Positions 1 to 5,672 are shown, counted from the stretch's first letter. The stretch: 8,342 nucleotides of DNA from Chloroflexota bacterium (GCA_005240105.1 SBAT01000394.1:1-8342); one strand, 5' to 3'. The notes: generated by a model not told the origin, from the letters alone. Program-made: numbers and translations.

Positions 1-911
1 ACGTAATTAGGAGTCCTTGGCCACTCCGGGTGCTCAAAGTGATGTAACGAAAGTCCATCACCATGCATTTGTTCGCAAGCATTGCGCCAACGGTAACCTG
101 GATCTTCCTCGCACTTATCTGCTTCGGCAAAAGCTATTTTGGCATTTTTGAGATCGCCCCGATAACCGTAGGCTCTACCAATAAACCTATAGACCAATCC
201 AACTGGATAATGCTTTTGTCCAAACCCTTGTTTGGTGAGCACAAGATACTCGTTGAGTTTTTGCATGGCCAGCTTCTGCTGTTCCGGCTTAAAATCCTTG
301 CTTGCAGCAACATAGCTGTAATGGCGAAGCGTCGTGACAAACATTCTTACATAGCGGTCTGGATCCATCGACTTCGCTTGACCGCTGGTAAGCTTAGCCT
401 TCAATGCACAGATCTTTATTGCGTCTTCCGCCTTTTCGACTGGGTCATTGATCTTTGTAAATATAGCCGAGTAATAATCCGGACCTACCTTATTGTCAGG
501 AATGCAGACCGACACCGACTCGTACTCCTTCTTTTGATTTGTTTCGATAACCACACTGTGCTTCCATTGACGGCCCGGCCTGTATGACTGCAAACCTGTA
601 TTGGTATCAACATCATCTATGGATGCGGCATCGAGAATAATCGGTGCACGCGGCAGCATGTAATGCAGCTGGACAATATTGCCACCGACTGTAACACCGG
701 TGAAGGATGTGTATAACGCATTAAAGAGTCCCCACGAAGCAAGACCAATAATTAGAAGGCCAATCAGGTAGGGACGAACTTCCTCGTCAAACAAATCAAA
801 TTTGGTGAAGAAGCTATGAACTAACTTACCAGCAATACAGCTCAGAAAAACCATCCAAAAGAGGGCGCTAGCAGTCATATCATTGCAAGGCGGCAGGGAA
901 ATGTATTCCAT
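1..911 (-). CDS. Membrane protein with two N-terminal helices and a soluble C-terminal region (3' end outside window)
   Basis: The minus-strand frame is open from the ATG at 911 to the left edge, 303 codons without a stop, so the gene is partial at its C-terminus. Two hydrophobic helices are visible at about residues 14-31 and 48-67, separated by a short charged loop. Residues 68 onward are soluble: a mixed, probably beta-containing stretch to about 150, then helical, Lys/Ala-rich segments (about 155-290) in which a part near 225-270 looks TPR-like. I do not recognise a family and assign no function. The ATG lies 2 bp after the stop of the upstream CAP gene. Its likely ribosome binding site, GAGGTG, is inside the last codons of that gene, which suggests translational coupling and a shared operon. 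The plus-strand frame across 63-587 has no recognisable protein and is treated as a shadow. Confidence 0.8.
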   Translation of the reverse strand, partial: MEYISLPPCNDMTASALFWMVFLSCIAGKLVHSFFTKFDLFDEEVRPYLIGLLIIGLASWGLFNALYTSFTGVTVGGNIVQLHYMLPRAPIILDAASIDDVDTNTGLQSYRPGRQWKHSVVIETNQKKEYESVSVCIPDNKVGPDYYSAIFTKINDPVEKAEDAIKICALKAKLTSGQAKSMDPDRYVRMFVTTLRHYSYVAASKDFKPEQQKLAMQKLNEYLVLTKQGFGQKHYPVGLVYRFIGRAYGYRGDLKNAKIAFAEADKCEEDPGYRWRNACEQMHGDGLSLHHFEHPEWPRTPNY

Positions 912-913
912 TG

Positions 914-1858
914 TCAATGCACCTCAATGGTACGGCGAGAGACGACAAATGGTCTTTGTTCACCAGCGCGAAGTCCCCATATAAAAACGTAGTAAAGCCC
1001 TGGCTTCCATGAGGCAGGATCAGCAAACACACTAGCGGAAAACTCAATACCACTTTCCGTCTGACTAACACTGATACCACTTCTGTGCCCACGCTCTGGC
1101 CAATAAGTAGCCACACGTTCTTCCGGAGCGCTATACGAATACGTCTCTTTCAACTGCTTCAGCGTCATAGGCGTTGGCAGCTTTTCCCAACGGACATCCA
1201 TTGAATAGACATTAATACCCGGCTCAAGCTTTCCAGCAACCAACAATGTATCGCCGGCTTTGATGCTTGGTGGCAGTGGCGAAAAACTACCGTAGTTGTC
1301 TACAAATTCTTGTGTAAGCGCCAGACGCCTGTTGTGTTCATCTCCGGAAATGCTAATGCCAATACCAACGGAAGTATGATGTGGATCAAGAATATTCTTG
1401 CGATGTCCATCATTAGGAGGCACCTCATCCATAAATGCTTTTTGGGCATCTTCCAATTCATTCTTGCTAAACATCTGTTGCGCACTTAAAGCCTGATGCT
1501 GCGGACTATCCGTATACGAAAGGATATATCCGTTTTCCGCAACATTGTCCTCACCGCCGGCACGTGTATATCGCTCATCCGGCTTTGTCCCGGACATGTC
1601 CCAATGACTTAGGTATCCGTTTTCAGCCATATCGTTACTGTGTTGCTGTCCGGCAATTGTGGCAACTGCATCGAGCTCAACTGGCTGCTGGCCATTAGCT
1701 TTACGGTCGCTGTTGATAAGTTGCAACACGTACTGTCTAGCTTCATCAAGAGATAGACTTGCCTGCCCTTTTGCACGTGCGTCCATAGTTATCGGCAACA
1801 TGGCAAGAGCCAAACTGATGACAATAACCTTAAATCTTTGATCTGCTACCACGGGCAC
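914..1858 (-). CDS. Secreted CAP/SCP-domain protein with C-terminal extension
   Basis: This is an exported protein of the CAP superfamily (SCP/PR-1, YkwD-like). These are extracytoplasmic alpha-beta-alpha sandwich proteins, and the activity of the bacterial members is mostly unknown. I place the start at the GTG at 1858 (314 aa) because GGGGAG sits five bases upstream and a signal peptide follows directly (hydrophobic residues about 11-24, probable cleavage near ARA|KG at 27-30). The frame also extends to a GTG at 1939, but that would add a non-hydrophobic 27-residue leader with a poor ribosome site. The CAP domain spans about 38-185: an N..R...G pattern at 49-56, HS.DM at 73-77, SH at 84-85, AEN at 107-109, GHRKNIL at 151-157, a VGIG strand at 164-167, then a TQEF-type strand. 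Residues about 190-314 form a beta-rich extension, possibly an Ig-like fold, for which I see no named family. It is the first gene of a likely operon with the membrane protein at 1-911. Confidence 0.88.
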   Translation of the reverse strand: MPVVADQRFKVIVISLALAMLPITMDARAKGQASLSLDEARQYVLQLINSDRKANGQQPVELDAVATIAGQQHSNDMAENGYLSHWDMSGTKPDERYTRAGGEDNVAENGYILSYTDSPQHQALSAQQMFSKNELEDAQKAFMDEVPPNDGHRKNILDPHHTSVGIGISISGDEHNRRLALTQEFVDNYGSFSPLPPSIKAGDTLLVAGKLEPGINVYSMDVRWEKLPTPMTLKQLKETYSYSAPEERVATYWPERGHRSGISVSQTESGIEFSASVFADPASWKPGLYYVFIWGLRAGEQRPFVVSRRTIEVH

Positions 1859-1978
1859 TGCATCTCCCCACTTCTTAAATGTACATATTCCCCATGTGCA
1901 CCGTGAGCTTAACCTCGCACGGTGGTTAGATGAGATCACGGCTCAATTTGAGACGTTAAGTATGTTAAGGAGGTTCCA
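1859..1978. promoter_or_regulatory. Divergent intergenic region with an inverted repeat
   Basis: This spacer separates the CAP gene (minus) from the repeat protein (plus). It contains a perfect 7-bp inverted repeat, CACCGTG at 1899-1905 and CACGGTG at 1918-1924, with centres 19 bp apart. There is also an 8-bp palindrome, ATGTACAT, at 1879-1886, and CTCAA-T-TTGAG near 1943-1953. Any of these could be an operator for the two divergent promoters. I cannot place convincing -35/-10 pairs for either gene. The 11-bp-period box seen elsewhere in the window is not clearly present here. Confidence 0.4.
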
Positions 1979-2743
1979 ATGAACACAAGAAGGAAACTTG
2001 CGGAGACCCTATGCTGGCTGGTTGCTGCTGGATTTGTCGTGCCCGCTTTGCCGGTAAACGCCGAAGTCACGGAAACCGTAAAGGAAACCACAGTTACCGA
2101 GACGAAAGGTGGAACCGACTCCACAGTAACAACAACCACAACAGTTAAGGCATCAACAATCAAACCTGATGTCTACATTGTCACCATTGATACAAGACGT
2201 CGTGAACTAGAGAAGATCATTGGTGAAGGAATGGCAACAGGTAAACTCACCAAAGCACAAGCTGATGATTTGCGCTCTGACTTAGACGACGTGACTAAGT
2301 TAGAAATAGCCGCTCAAAAACTGGGCGCAGCCATCCCATACACGCAAATAGCTGTGATTGCCACACGACTGGACGCAATTGCCCTAAGACTGACAGAAGT
2401 TGTTGGTATTCAAATTGCACCAATTATGAGCAACGGCAGAATCACAATCGTCAGTGGTGAAATTGTTGAACTTGACGAAATGGCATCACGCCGCGCTGAG
2501 ATGGAAGGTAAAATATCCATCGCTTACGCGCATCACTCTTTGACAAAGTCACAAGTGAAGTCATTGAGACAACAACTGGATGATATTGCCGCAACGGAAG
2601 TAAAATTCCGTAATGGCGACATCAATGGTCAATTTACTGATGAACAAGCTAGAACGTTGTTCAAAGCATTTGATCATGTTGGATCTCAAATTGATTCAAT
2701 GATTGCCAGCAATAAAGGAAAGCCCGTTACTGGCGTTTATTAA
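1979..2743 (+). CDS. Exported two-repeat alpha-helical protein, function unknown
   Basis: A strong ribosome site (AAGGAGG, 1967-1973) lies five bases before the ATG, and the 254-residue product begins with a clear signal peptide (hydrophobic 11-26, probable cleavage NA|EV at 28/29). Residues 29-60 form a low-complexity linker rich in Thr, Val and Glu. The rest contains two copies of one helical unit, about 70-141 and 166-242, in exact register 98 residues apart. The register is shown by RR at 73-74 and 171-172, LTK.Q at 90-94 and 188-192, LDD at 102-104 and 200-202, and Glu at 109 and 207. The G.LT..QA..L pattern is loosely reminiscent of EF-hand-like or SHOCT-like helical hairpins, but the canonical calcium loop is absent. 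I do not recognise a named family. The product probably acts in the periplasm or at the cell surface. A terminator hairpin lies about 60 bp beyond the stop. Confidence 0.85.
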   Translation: MNTRRKLAETLCWLVAAGFVVPALPVNAEVTETVKETTVTETKGGTDSTVTTTTTVKASTIKPDVYIVTIDTRRRELEKIIGEGMATGKLTKAQADDLRSDLDDVTKLEIAAQKLGAAIPYTQIAVIATRLDAIALRLTEVVGIQIAPIMSNGRITIVSGEIVELDEMASRRAEMEGKISIAYAHHSLTKSQVKSLRQQLDDIAATEVKFRNGDINGQFTDEQARTLFKAFDHVGSQIDSMIASNKGKPVTGVY

Positions 2744-2749
2744 TAGCGC

Positions 2750-2784
2750 TTTTCACCCGACTTTAACCTTGCTCGTGGTGAAAT
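2750..2784 (+). promoter_or_regulatory. Box-type promoter, site B (11-bp direct repeat plus -10)
   Basis: Two 7-bp repeats, TTTTCAC (2750-2756) and CTTTAAC (2761-2767), have an 11-bp period. After 11 bp comes a -10-like TGAAAT (2779-2784). The same architecture occurs at six other sites in the window. The site starts six bases after the stop of the repeat-protein gene and points into a short stretch with no ORF that ends at the terminator hairpin, so it may start a small RNA near 2791. Confidence 0.55.
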
Positions 2785-2790
2785 TTAGAG

Positions 2791-2857
2791 GCTAGACGCC
2801 CCAAGAGAGATCCTAGCTACCGTCCGCAAACGGACCACGTAGCTAGGATTTCTTCTT
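2791..2857 (+). ncRNA. Candidate small RNA from site B to the terminator hairpin
   Basis: If site B is an active promoter, transcription would begin near 2791 and stop at the hairpin whose right arm ends at 2849-2854, giving an RNA of roughly 65 nt. The stretch has no ORF with a ribosome site. A C-rich GCCCC segment (2798-2802) lies in the unpaired 5' part. Alternatively the stretch is only the 3' untranslated region of the upstream gene. The evidence is architecture only; I recognise no RNA family. Confidence 0.35.
2805..2857 (+). terminator. Strong rho-independent terminator-like hairpin
   Basis: An 11-bp perfect stem, ATCCTAGCTAC (2810-2820) with GTAGCTAGGAT (2839-2849), encloses a second 5-bp stem (GTCCG 2822-2826, CGGAC 2831-2835) around a CAAA loop. 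In plus-strand RNA the outer stem can extend another five pairs with two G-U wobbles. A T-rich tail (TTTCTTCTTT, 2849-2858) follows on the plus strand only. The hairpin would end transcripts of the 1979-2743 gene and of site B. It also sits just past the stop of the convergent regulator gene, so it may slow polymerase from both directions. Confidence 0.8.
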
Positions 2858-3531
2858 TAATGGTCCTCGACCTTATAACCGAGACCTCTAACGGTGGTAA
2901 TAATTGACGAATTTCCAGTTGAATCAATCTTTTGGCGCAACGTTCTGACATGGGTCCTAACTGTCGTATCCATTCCGCCGATGTCTTTCTGCCAAACACG
3001 CTCGAAAAGCGCATTCACATTGAATACCTGGTTAGGGTGCCTCAACAAAAATTGCAATAACTTGAACTCCATAGGGTGCAGGTGTACTGGCACATCACTT
3101 CTGGTCACAGTACCCGCTTCAGTATCAACGGCCACATTACCTGAAATAAGCACCCGTTCGCTCCTAAGGGCTGGTCTTCTCAACAAAGCCCTCAAGTATG
3201 CGGAAAGATCAGCCAACTGAAATGGTTTTACTAAAAATGCATCAGCTCCGGCATCAAGACCGCACTGCAGCTCTTCAGAGGATTGCCTACCAGCGATCAG
3301 CAGAATAGGCGTTGTGCCTCTTGAAGATCGATAATTGCGAACGACGCTTATTCCATCGAGCCCCGGCAAGGCAGCTTCCAGAACGATAACATCATATTGA
3401 TAGTTATTTAGATGCTCTAATGCTCTAAGTCCATTATCCACCAGCGTCACAGTGTAACCATCATTGGACAGGTAATCTACCATTGCATTGGCTAGATCTT
3501 CTTGTGTTTCACTGAGTAGCAGTCTGCCCAT
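2857..3531 (-). CDS. OmpR/PhoB-family response regulator with degenerate receiver
   Basis: The protein is 224 aa, normal length for the family, with a receiver (about 2-118) and a winged-helix DNA-binding domain (about 127-224). The winged helix is intact: the LHPMEFKLL segment, the recognition-helix region TVRTHVRTLRQKI and the C-terminal wing VRGLGYKV. The receiver is unusual. The phospho-acceptor position, in the DVIVLEAALPG segment, is Glu52 (codon GAA, 3378-3376) instead of Asp. The second acidic-pocket residue is Thr9 (S-E-T where V-E-D is usual), and the switch Thr/Ser is Ala80. Lys102 (VKPF) is kept. In better-studied regulators an Asp-to-Glu change at this site can mimic phosphorylation, so DNA binding may be constitutive or controlled by another signal. 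The start ATG has GGAGTG about 11 bases upstream. It is the obvious local candidate to bind the PhoB-like boxes, which is inference. Confidence 0.93.
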   Translation of the reverse strand: MGRLLLSETQEDLANAMVDYLSNDGYTVTLVDNGLRALEHLNNYQYDVIVLEAALPGLDGISVVRNYRSSRGTTPILLIAGRQSSEELQCGLDAGADAFLVKPFQLADLSAYLRALLRRPALRSERVLISGNVAVDTEAGTVTRSDVPVHLHPMEFKLLQFLLRHPNQVFNVNALFERVWQKDIGGMDTTVRTHVRTLRQKIDSTGNSSIITTVRGLGYKVEDH

Positions 3532-3607
3532 GATTCAGCGTTCACTCCATCGTTGCACTAAGACGAGGTGATTAGCGGCAGCTCAAAAACTACAAAACGG
3601 TAACTTC

Positions 3608-3665
3608 GGCGCATAAATCGCCTTATCTACTAGTATCATACCCATGTTACGAAATAAAAAACAAG
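3608..3665 (-). promoter_or_regulatory. Putative promoter and 5' stem-loop of the response regulator gene
   Basis: On the minus strand a -10 TATGAT (3640-3635) lies 18 bp after a -35-like TTGTTT. An overlapping GATACT (3637-3632) matches the -10 of the promoter at 5639-5672. Just downstream, GGCG and CGCC (3622-3619 and 3611-3608) can pair around an A/U-rich 7-nt loop near the 5' end of the transcript. The TTTTCAC/TTTTAAC repeats are not present in recognisable form, so this looks like an ordinary housekeeping-type promoter. Confidence 0.4.
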
Positions 3666-3770
3666 CTAATTCTGTCGATCAAACCGGCTAAACACTGCAG
3701 AGCAGAGCCTACACCGACTTCACAGCATAAGTGGCACAAGTCGAATTGTCACGGAAATACTGAGGAATGA

Positions 3771-3804
3771 TTTTCACCTAGTTTTAACACTTCCTCTCCA
3801 TACT
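3771..3804 (+). promoter_or_regulatory. Box-type promoter, site A (11-bp direct repeat plus -10)
   Basis: TTTTCAC (3771-3777) and TTTTAAC (3782-3788) form an 11-bp-period direct repeat. CATACT (3799-3804) follows after exactly 10 bp in the -10 position. With the site at 5639-5672 it is the best match to the shared pattern. It points away from the regulator gene and toward the 3' end of the kinase gene, with no plus-strand protein gene downstream. Confidence 0.65.
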
Positions 3805-3810
3805 TAGAGA

Positions 3811-3905
3811 AGATGGCTCAATCTCGTCATCTACCCCATTAACCGCCGCCAATCAGGATCAACTCGATAACCACCCCAAAGGTTTCGAGTTGGTTCTCAT
3901 TTGCA
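3811..3905 (+). ncRNA. Candidate small RNA driven by site A
   Basis: A transcript starting near 3811 would run about 95 nt to the end of a very stable hairpin (3855-3897). The only ORF inside, from the ATG at 3813, is nine codons with no ribosome site, so a non-coding product is more likely. The hairpin loop (3873-3880) and a segment at 3833-3837 are C-rich (CCCC). This resembles anti-Shine-Dalgarno loops of known regulatory RNAs such as C-rich sRNAs of Gram-positive bacteria. Function and even expression are inferred. The 3' end would lie only a few bases from the convergent kinase stop codon. Confidence 0.45.
3855..3897. terminator. Long hairpin at the convergent end of the kinase gene
   Basis: CAACTCGA (3860-3867) pairs with TCGAGTTG (3885-3892). 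After a one-base bulge, AACC (3869-3872) pairs with GGTT (3881-3884) around the loop ACCCCAAA. Outside the core, five further pairs (3855-3859 with 3893-3897) are possible, two of them G-U. The plus-strand tail (3898-3904) is only weakly T-rich and the minus-strand tail is not. It may terminate the candidate plus-strand RNA and also mark the 3' end of the kinase mRNA. Confidence 0.6.
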
Positions 3906-3912
3906 GCGACAA

Positions 3913-4638
3913 TTACACTTTGAAGATCAATCTGTAACCTTGCCTCTCATCTGAAAAGGTGCTCACGCTCAATTGACCATCGTGCAATTTGGCCATAGCA
4001 TCAACCATCGATAGTCCGATGCCGTCACCGTTCATCGGGACTGCACGTAAATTTCCAAGTCGCCACGGTTTGAATATAGCATCGTCGGAATTCTGACCGC
4101 TATCGAACGATAGACTTACGCAATTCTTGGATTGAGACCCTACTATTTTCAGGGTCTCCAGCTTATGACACTTATAAAGCACGTTCAAGACCAACCCTGT
4201 CAGCATCACTTTCAGGGGACCAGCATCACCAATCATAGTTGTACCACTGGCAATATTGCAGAAGAGGGACACCTGATTTGTACTAAATGCCGTTTGCGTC
4301 TCGGCAGCGATCTCCTGCATTAGTCCTTCCAGCATTTGTTTCTGCGTCGAACGTGGTGCCTTAGCTAGTTCGGACACAGCGGACAAAGTCGTAGTGCCCT
4401 CCACAAGCCTATTGATTGCCCGATTCACAATTGTAAAGCGATCTGCAGGCATTCGATCAAGAACCAGTTCGTCATGTAATAAATCGACGTTAGCCTGAAG
4501 CGCCGTAATCACGGATAACATCTCATGCTCAAGGTCTTGGACAAATGCCGTCAACGTCATAATTGGCGTTTCTTCTAGTTTCAACCAAGGAAGACGCTTC
4601 CATGAGTTAGATAACATAACCAAAATTGAATCGTTCAT
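3913..4638 (-). CDS. Soluble histidine-kinase-like protein without sensor domain
   Basis: The 241-aa product resembles the catalytic half of a two-component sensor kinase. A dimerisation/phospho-acceptor-like helix holds the candidate His38 in the LEHEMLSVITAL segment (usual form SHELRTPL), followed by a second helix at about 66-92. The HATPase part has an N-box-like segment with Asn152 (LVLNVLYK), a G1-like DSG at 179-181 followed by QN rather than the usual second glycine, an F-box-like IFKPW at 188-192, and a clear G2 box GDGIGLSMV at 204-212. There are no membrane helices and no PAS, GAF or HAMP domain, so input must come through a partner protein. AGGAGG lies nine bases before the ATG. 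It could serve the regulator at 2857-3531 or the receiver at 4863-5594, but both lack the phospho-acceptor Asp, so classical phosphotransfer within this cluster is not expected. Autokinase activity is uncertain. Confidence 0.85.
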   Translation of the reverse strand: MNDSILVMLSNSWKRLPWLKLEETPIMTLTAFVQDLEHEMLSVITALQANVDLLHDELVLDRMPADRFTIVNRAINRLVEGTTTLSAVSELAKAPRSTQKQMLEGLMQEIAAETQTAFSTNQVSLFCNIASGTTMIGDAGPLKVMLTGLVLNVLYKCHKLETLKIVGSQSKNCVSLSFDSGQNSDDAIFKPWRLGNLRAVPMNGDGIGLSMVDAMAKLHDGQLSVSTFSDERQGYRLIFKV

Positions 4639-4656
4639 CAGCCATTTCCTCCTGTG

Positions 4657-4672
4657 GCACCAAATACGGTGC
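4657..4672 (-). promoter_or_regulatory. 5' stem-loop ahead of the kinase ribosome site
   Basis: GCACC and GGTGC can pair around a 6-nt A/U-rich loop. On the minus-strand mRNA the hairpin begins a few bases after the predicted start point and ends just before the AGGAGG. It could protect the 5' end or modulate initiation. It is short, so it is reported with moderate confidence. Confidence 0.35.
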
Positions 4673-4685
4673 TCATCTATTTTAA

Positions 4686-4719
4686 TTCTAGTTGTCCCAA
4701 GTTAAAGTCCGGTGAACTA
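4686..4719 (-). promoter_or_regulatory. Box-type promoter, site G, upstream of the kinase gene
   Basis: On the minus strand, AGTTCAC (4719-4713) and CTTTAAC (4708-4702) are 11 bp apart. After 10 bp comes TAGAAT (4691-4686), a five-of-six match to the -10 consensus. Predicted transcription starts about 40 bp before the kinase ATG. The rest of 4639-4862 contains no gene I can support. Confidence 0.6.
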
Positions 4720-4862
4720 CTGATGCGCCAAAAAAAGACTGTCGAAAAATACCTTCACTCGACTTTCACATTGTTCCGGGTTGGCCGCAAGACTCTAGCG
4801 CGGGTCAAATCCTATGCAGACAGCTACAACATGCCCTGGGTTCACGGAAGTTGATCTTCGAC

Positions 4863-5594
4863 TTACTTAGGAAGTTGACTTTCAGAGGTCGTCTGGCAAG
4901 CTTCTTCTAAAGACTGCACTTCTTCCAGTCGGGTCATCTCATCTTCGTGTTTAAGAACATGTTCAGTAACTCGATCTTTGAAATCACGAGACGACTTAAT
5001 GCTTGCACGTAGCTCCTCAGTTGATAATTGAAGTTGACTTATTTCTTCAAGCAGTGGCTCTAATCGATGTGTCAATTCCATCGAATAACTATCGACGTCT
5101 GATGACTCTTTTTGAGCTGCCAACATCACTCTCAGTTCTTGAATCTCTTGCCGCTGTTTTTGAATATCCACTCTTTGTCGAAGACTGTCCCTGCGAGCTT
5201 CTGCGGTCAGACAGCGTTCCATTACACGGCGCACCTCCGCATCAGGATTCTGGTAAACATTGTACTCATGTTCACTAAGATACATCCAGGCTCCAAGGGC
5301 TCTGGTAATTACTTGCAAGCATTCATGCATCAGGCGTGCCATCTTCGTATCACGTGCGCAATAGCAAATTATCGGTTTTTCGGCATTGTTTGGACACTTT
5401 TTAACTTCACGAATGAACTCGAACATACTAGAGCCATCAAAGTGAAGCGCCGCAATGATCAAATCGAAGGACTCTTTCCGAAGCTTCGCCTGAGCCGCTT
5501 GCATTGTGTTGACCACAACCGGCTCATGTTCTGCCAGAATACGCAGCAGAGAAACAGAGTCTTTCGGCGTATCAGCTATTAAAATATGGGCCAT
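4863..5594 (-). CDS. Degenerate receiver fused to a coiled coil
   Basis: The 243-aa protein has an N-terminal receiver-like domain (about 1-112) and a long, charged C-terminal helix region (about 120-232) with heptad-like Leu/Glu/Gln patterns, best read as a coiled coil. The receiver fold is recognisable from ILIADT at 4-9, FDLIIAAL at 43-50 and LGAWMYL at 100-106. However, the phospho-acceptor position is Ala49, the switch Thr is Cys79, the conserved Lys position is Glu108, and one acidic-pocket residue is Thr9. It should therefore not be phosphorylated on Asp. There is no DNA-binding or enzymatic output domain, so a scaffold or protein-interaction role is plausible. It has its own box-type promoter and is transcribed toward the kinase gene, 224 bp away. 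The ATG follows TAGGGAA by a few bases. Confidence 0.85.
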   Translation of the reverse strand: MAHILIADTPKDSVSLLRILAEHEPVVVNTMQAAQAKLRKESFDLIIAALHFDGSSMFEFIREVKKCPNNAEKPIICYCARDTKMARLMHECLQVITRALGAWMYLSEHEYNVYQNPDAEVRRVMERCLTAEARRDSLRQRVDIQKQRQEIQELRVMLAAQKESSDVDSYSMELTHRLEPLLEEISQLQLSTEELRASIKSSRDFKDRVTEHVLKHEDEMTRLEEVQSLEEACQTTSESQLPK

Positions 5595-5617
5595 TTCATT
5601 TCCCTACCGGCTAAGTT

Positions 5618-5633
5618 TGTGCAATAACGCACA
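5618..5633 (-). promoter_or_regulatory. 5' stem-loop of the receiver-coiled-coil mRNA
   Basis: TGTGC and GCACA can pair around a 6-nt loop (GTTATT on the minus strand). The hairpin lies at the predicted 5' end of the transcript from site C, about 24 bases before the start codon. It resembles, in size and loop, the hairpins ahead of the kinase and regulator genes. Confidence 0.35.
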
Positions 5634-5638
5634 TTCTT

Positions 5639-5672
5639 AGTATCCCGAAACGTAGTTAAAACTGGGTGAAAA
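5639..5672 (-). promoter_or_regulatory. Box-type promoter, site C, upstream of the receiver-coiled-coil gene
   Basis: On the minus strand, TTTTCAC (5672-5666) and TTTTAAC (5661-5655) are exact copies of the best half-sites with an 11-bp period. GATACT (5644-5639) follows after 10 bp. Predicted transcription starts near 5632, some 38 bases before the ATG at 5594. Confidence 0.7.

Larger units (their letters stand above)
3532..3912. other. 381-bp intergenic region between regulator and kinase genes
   Basis: I find no convincing protein gene here on either strand. The region carries the minus-strand promoter of the regulator gene, the plus-strand box promoter (site A, 3771-3804) and a long hairpin at 3855-3897, annotated separately. 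The stretch 3666-3770 shows nothing I can name. Confidence 0.6.

Noticed and set aside
63..587. Plus-strand 174-codon frame, rich in Leu, Ile and Arg
   Set aside because: It lies opposite the minus-strand frame 1-911, which has membrane helices, a ribosome site and operon context. The plus-strand protein shows no recognisable domain or ribosome site.
1907..1931. CTTAACC followed by TTAGAT in the divergent region, resembling the box promoter
   Set aside because: The upstream half-site is out of register and the -10 spacing is 12 bp. It does not fit the pattern of the other seven sites.
3813..3842. Nine-codon plus-strand frame at the start of the site A transcript
   Set aside because: It has no ribosome site, and an ATG this close to the predicted start could only be leaderless. 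A leader peptide cannot be supported.
4654..4854. Plus-strand 66-codon frame (GTG start; internal ATG at 4723) between the kinase and receiver-coiled-coil genes
   Set aside because: There is no credible ribosome site for either start and no recognisable family. It overlaps the kinase promoter (site G) and 5' stem-loop on the other strand.
5391..5410. TTTTTAAC inside the receiver-coiled-coil gene resembling a box half-site
   Set aside because: No second half-site lies 11 bp upstream, and it sits in coding sequence.
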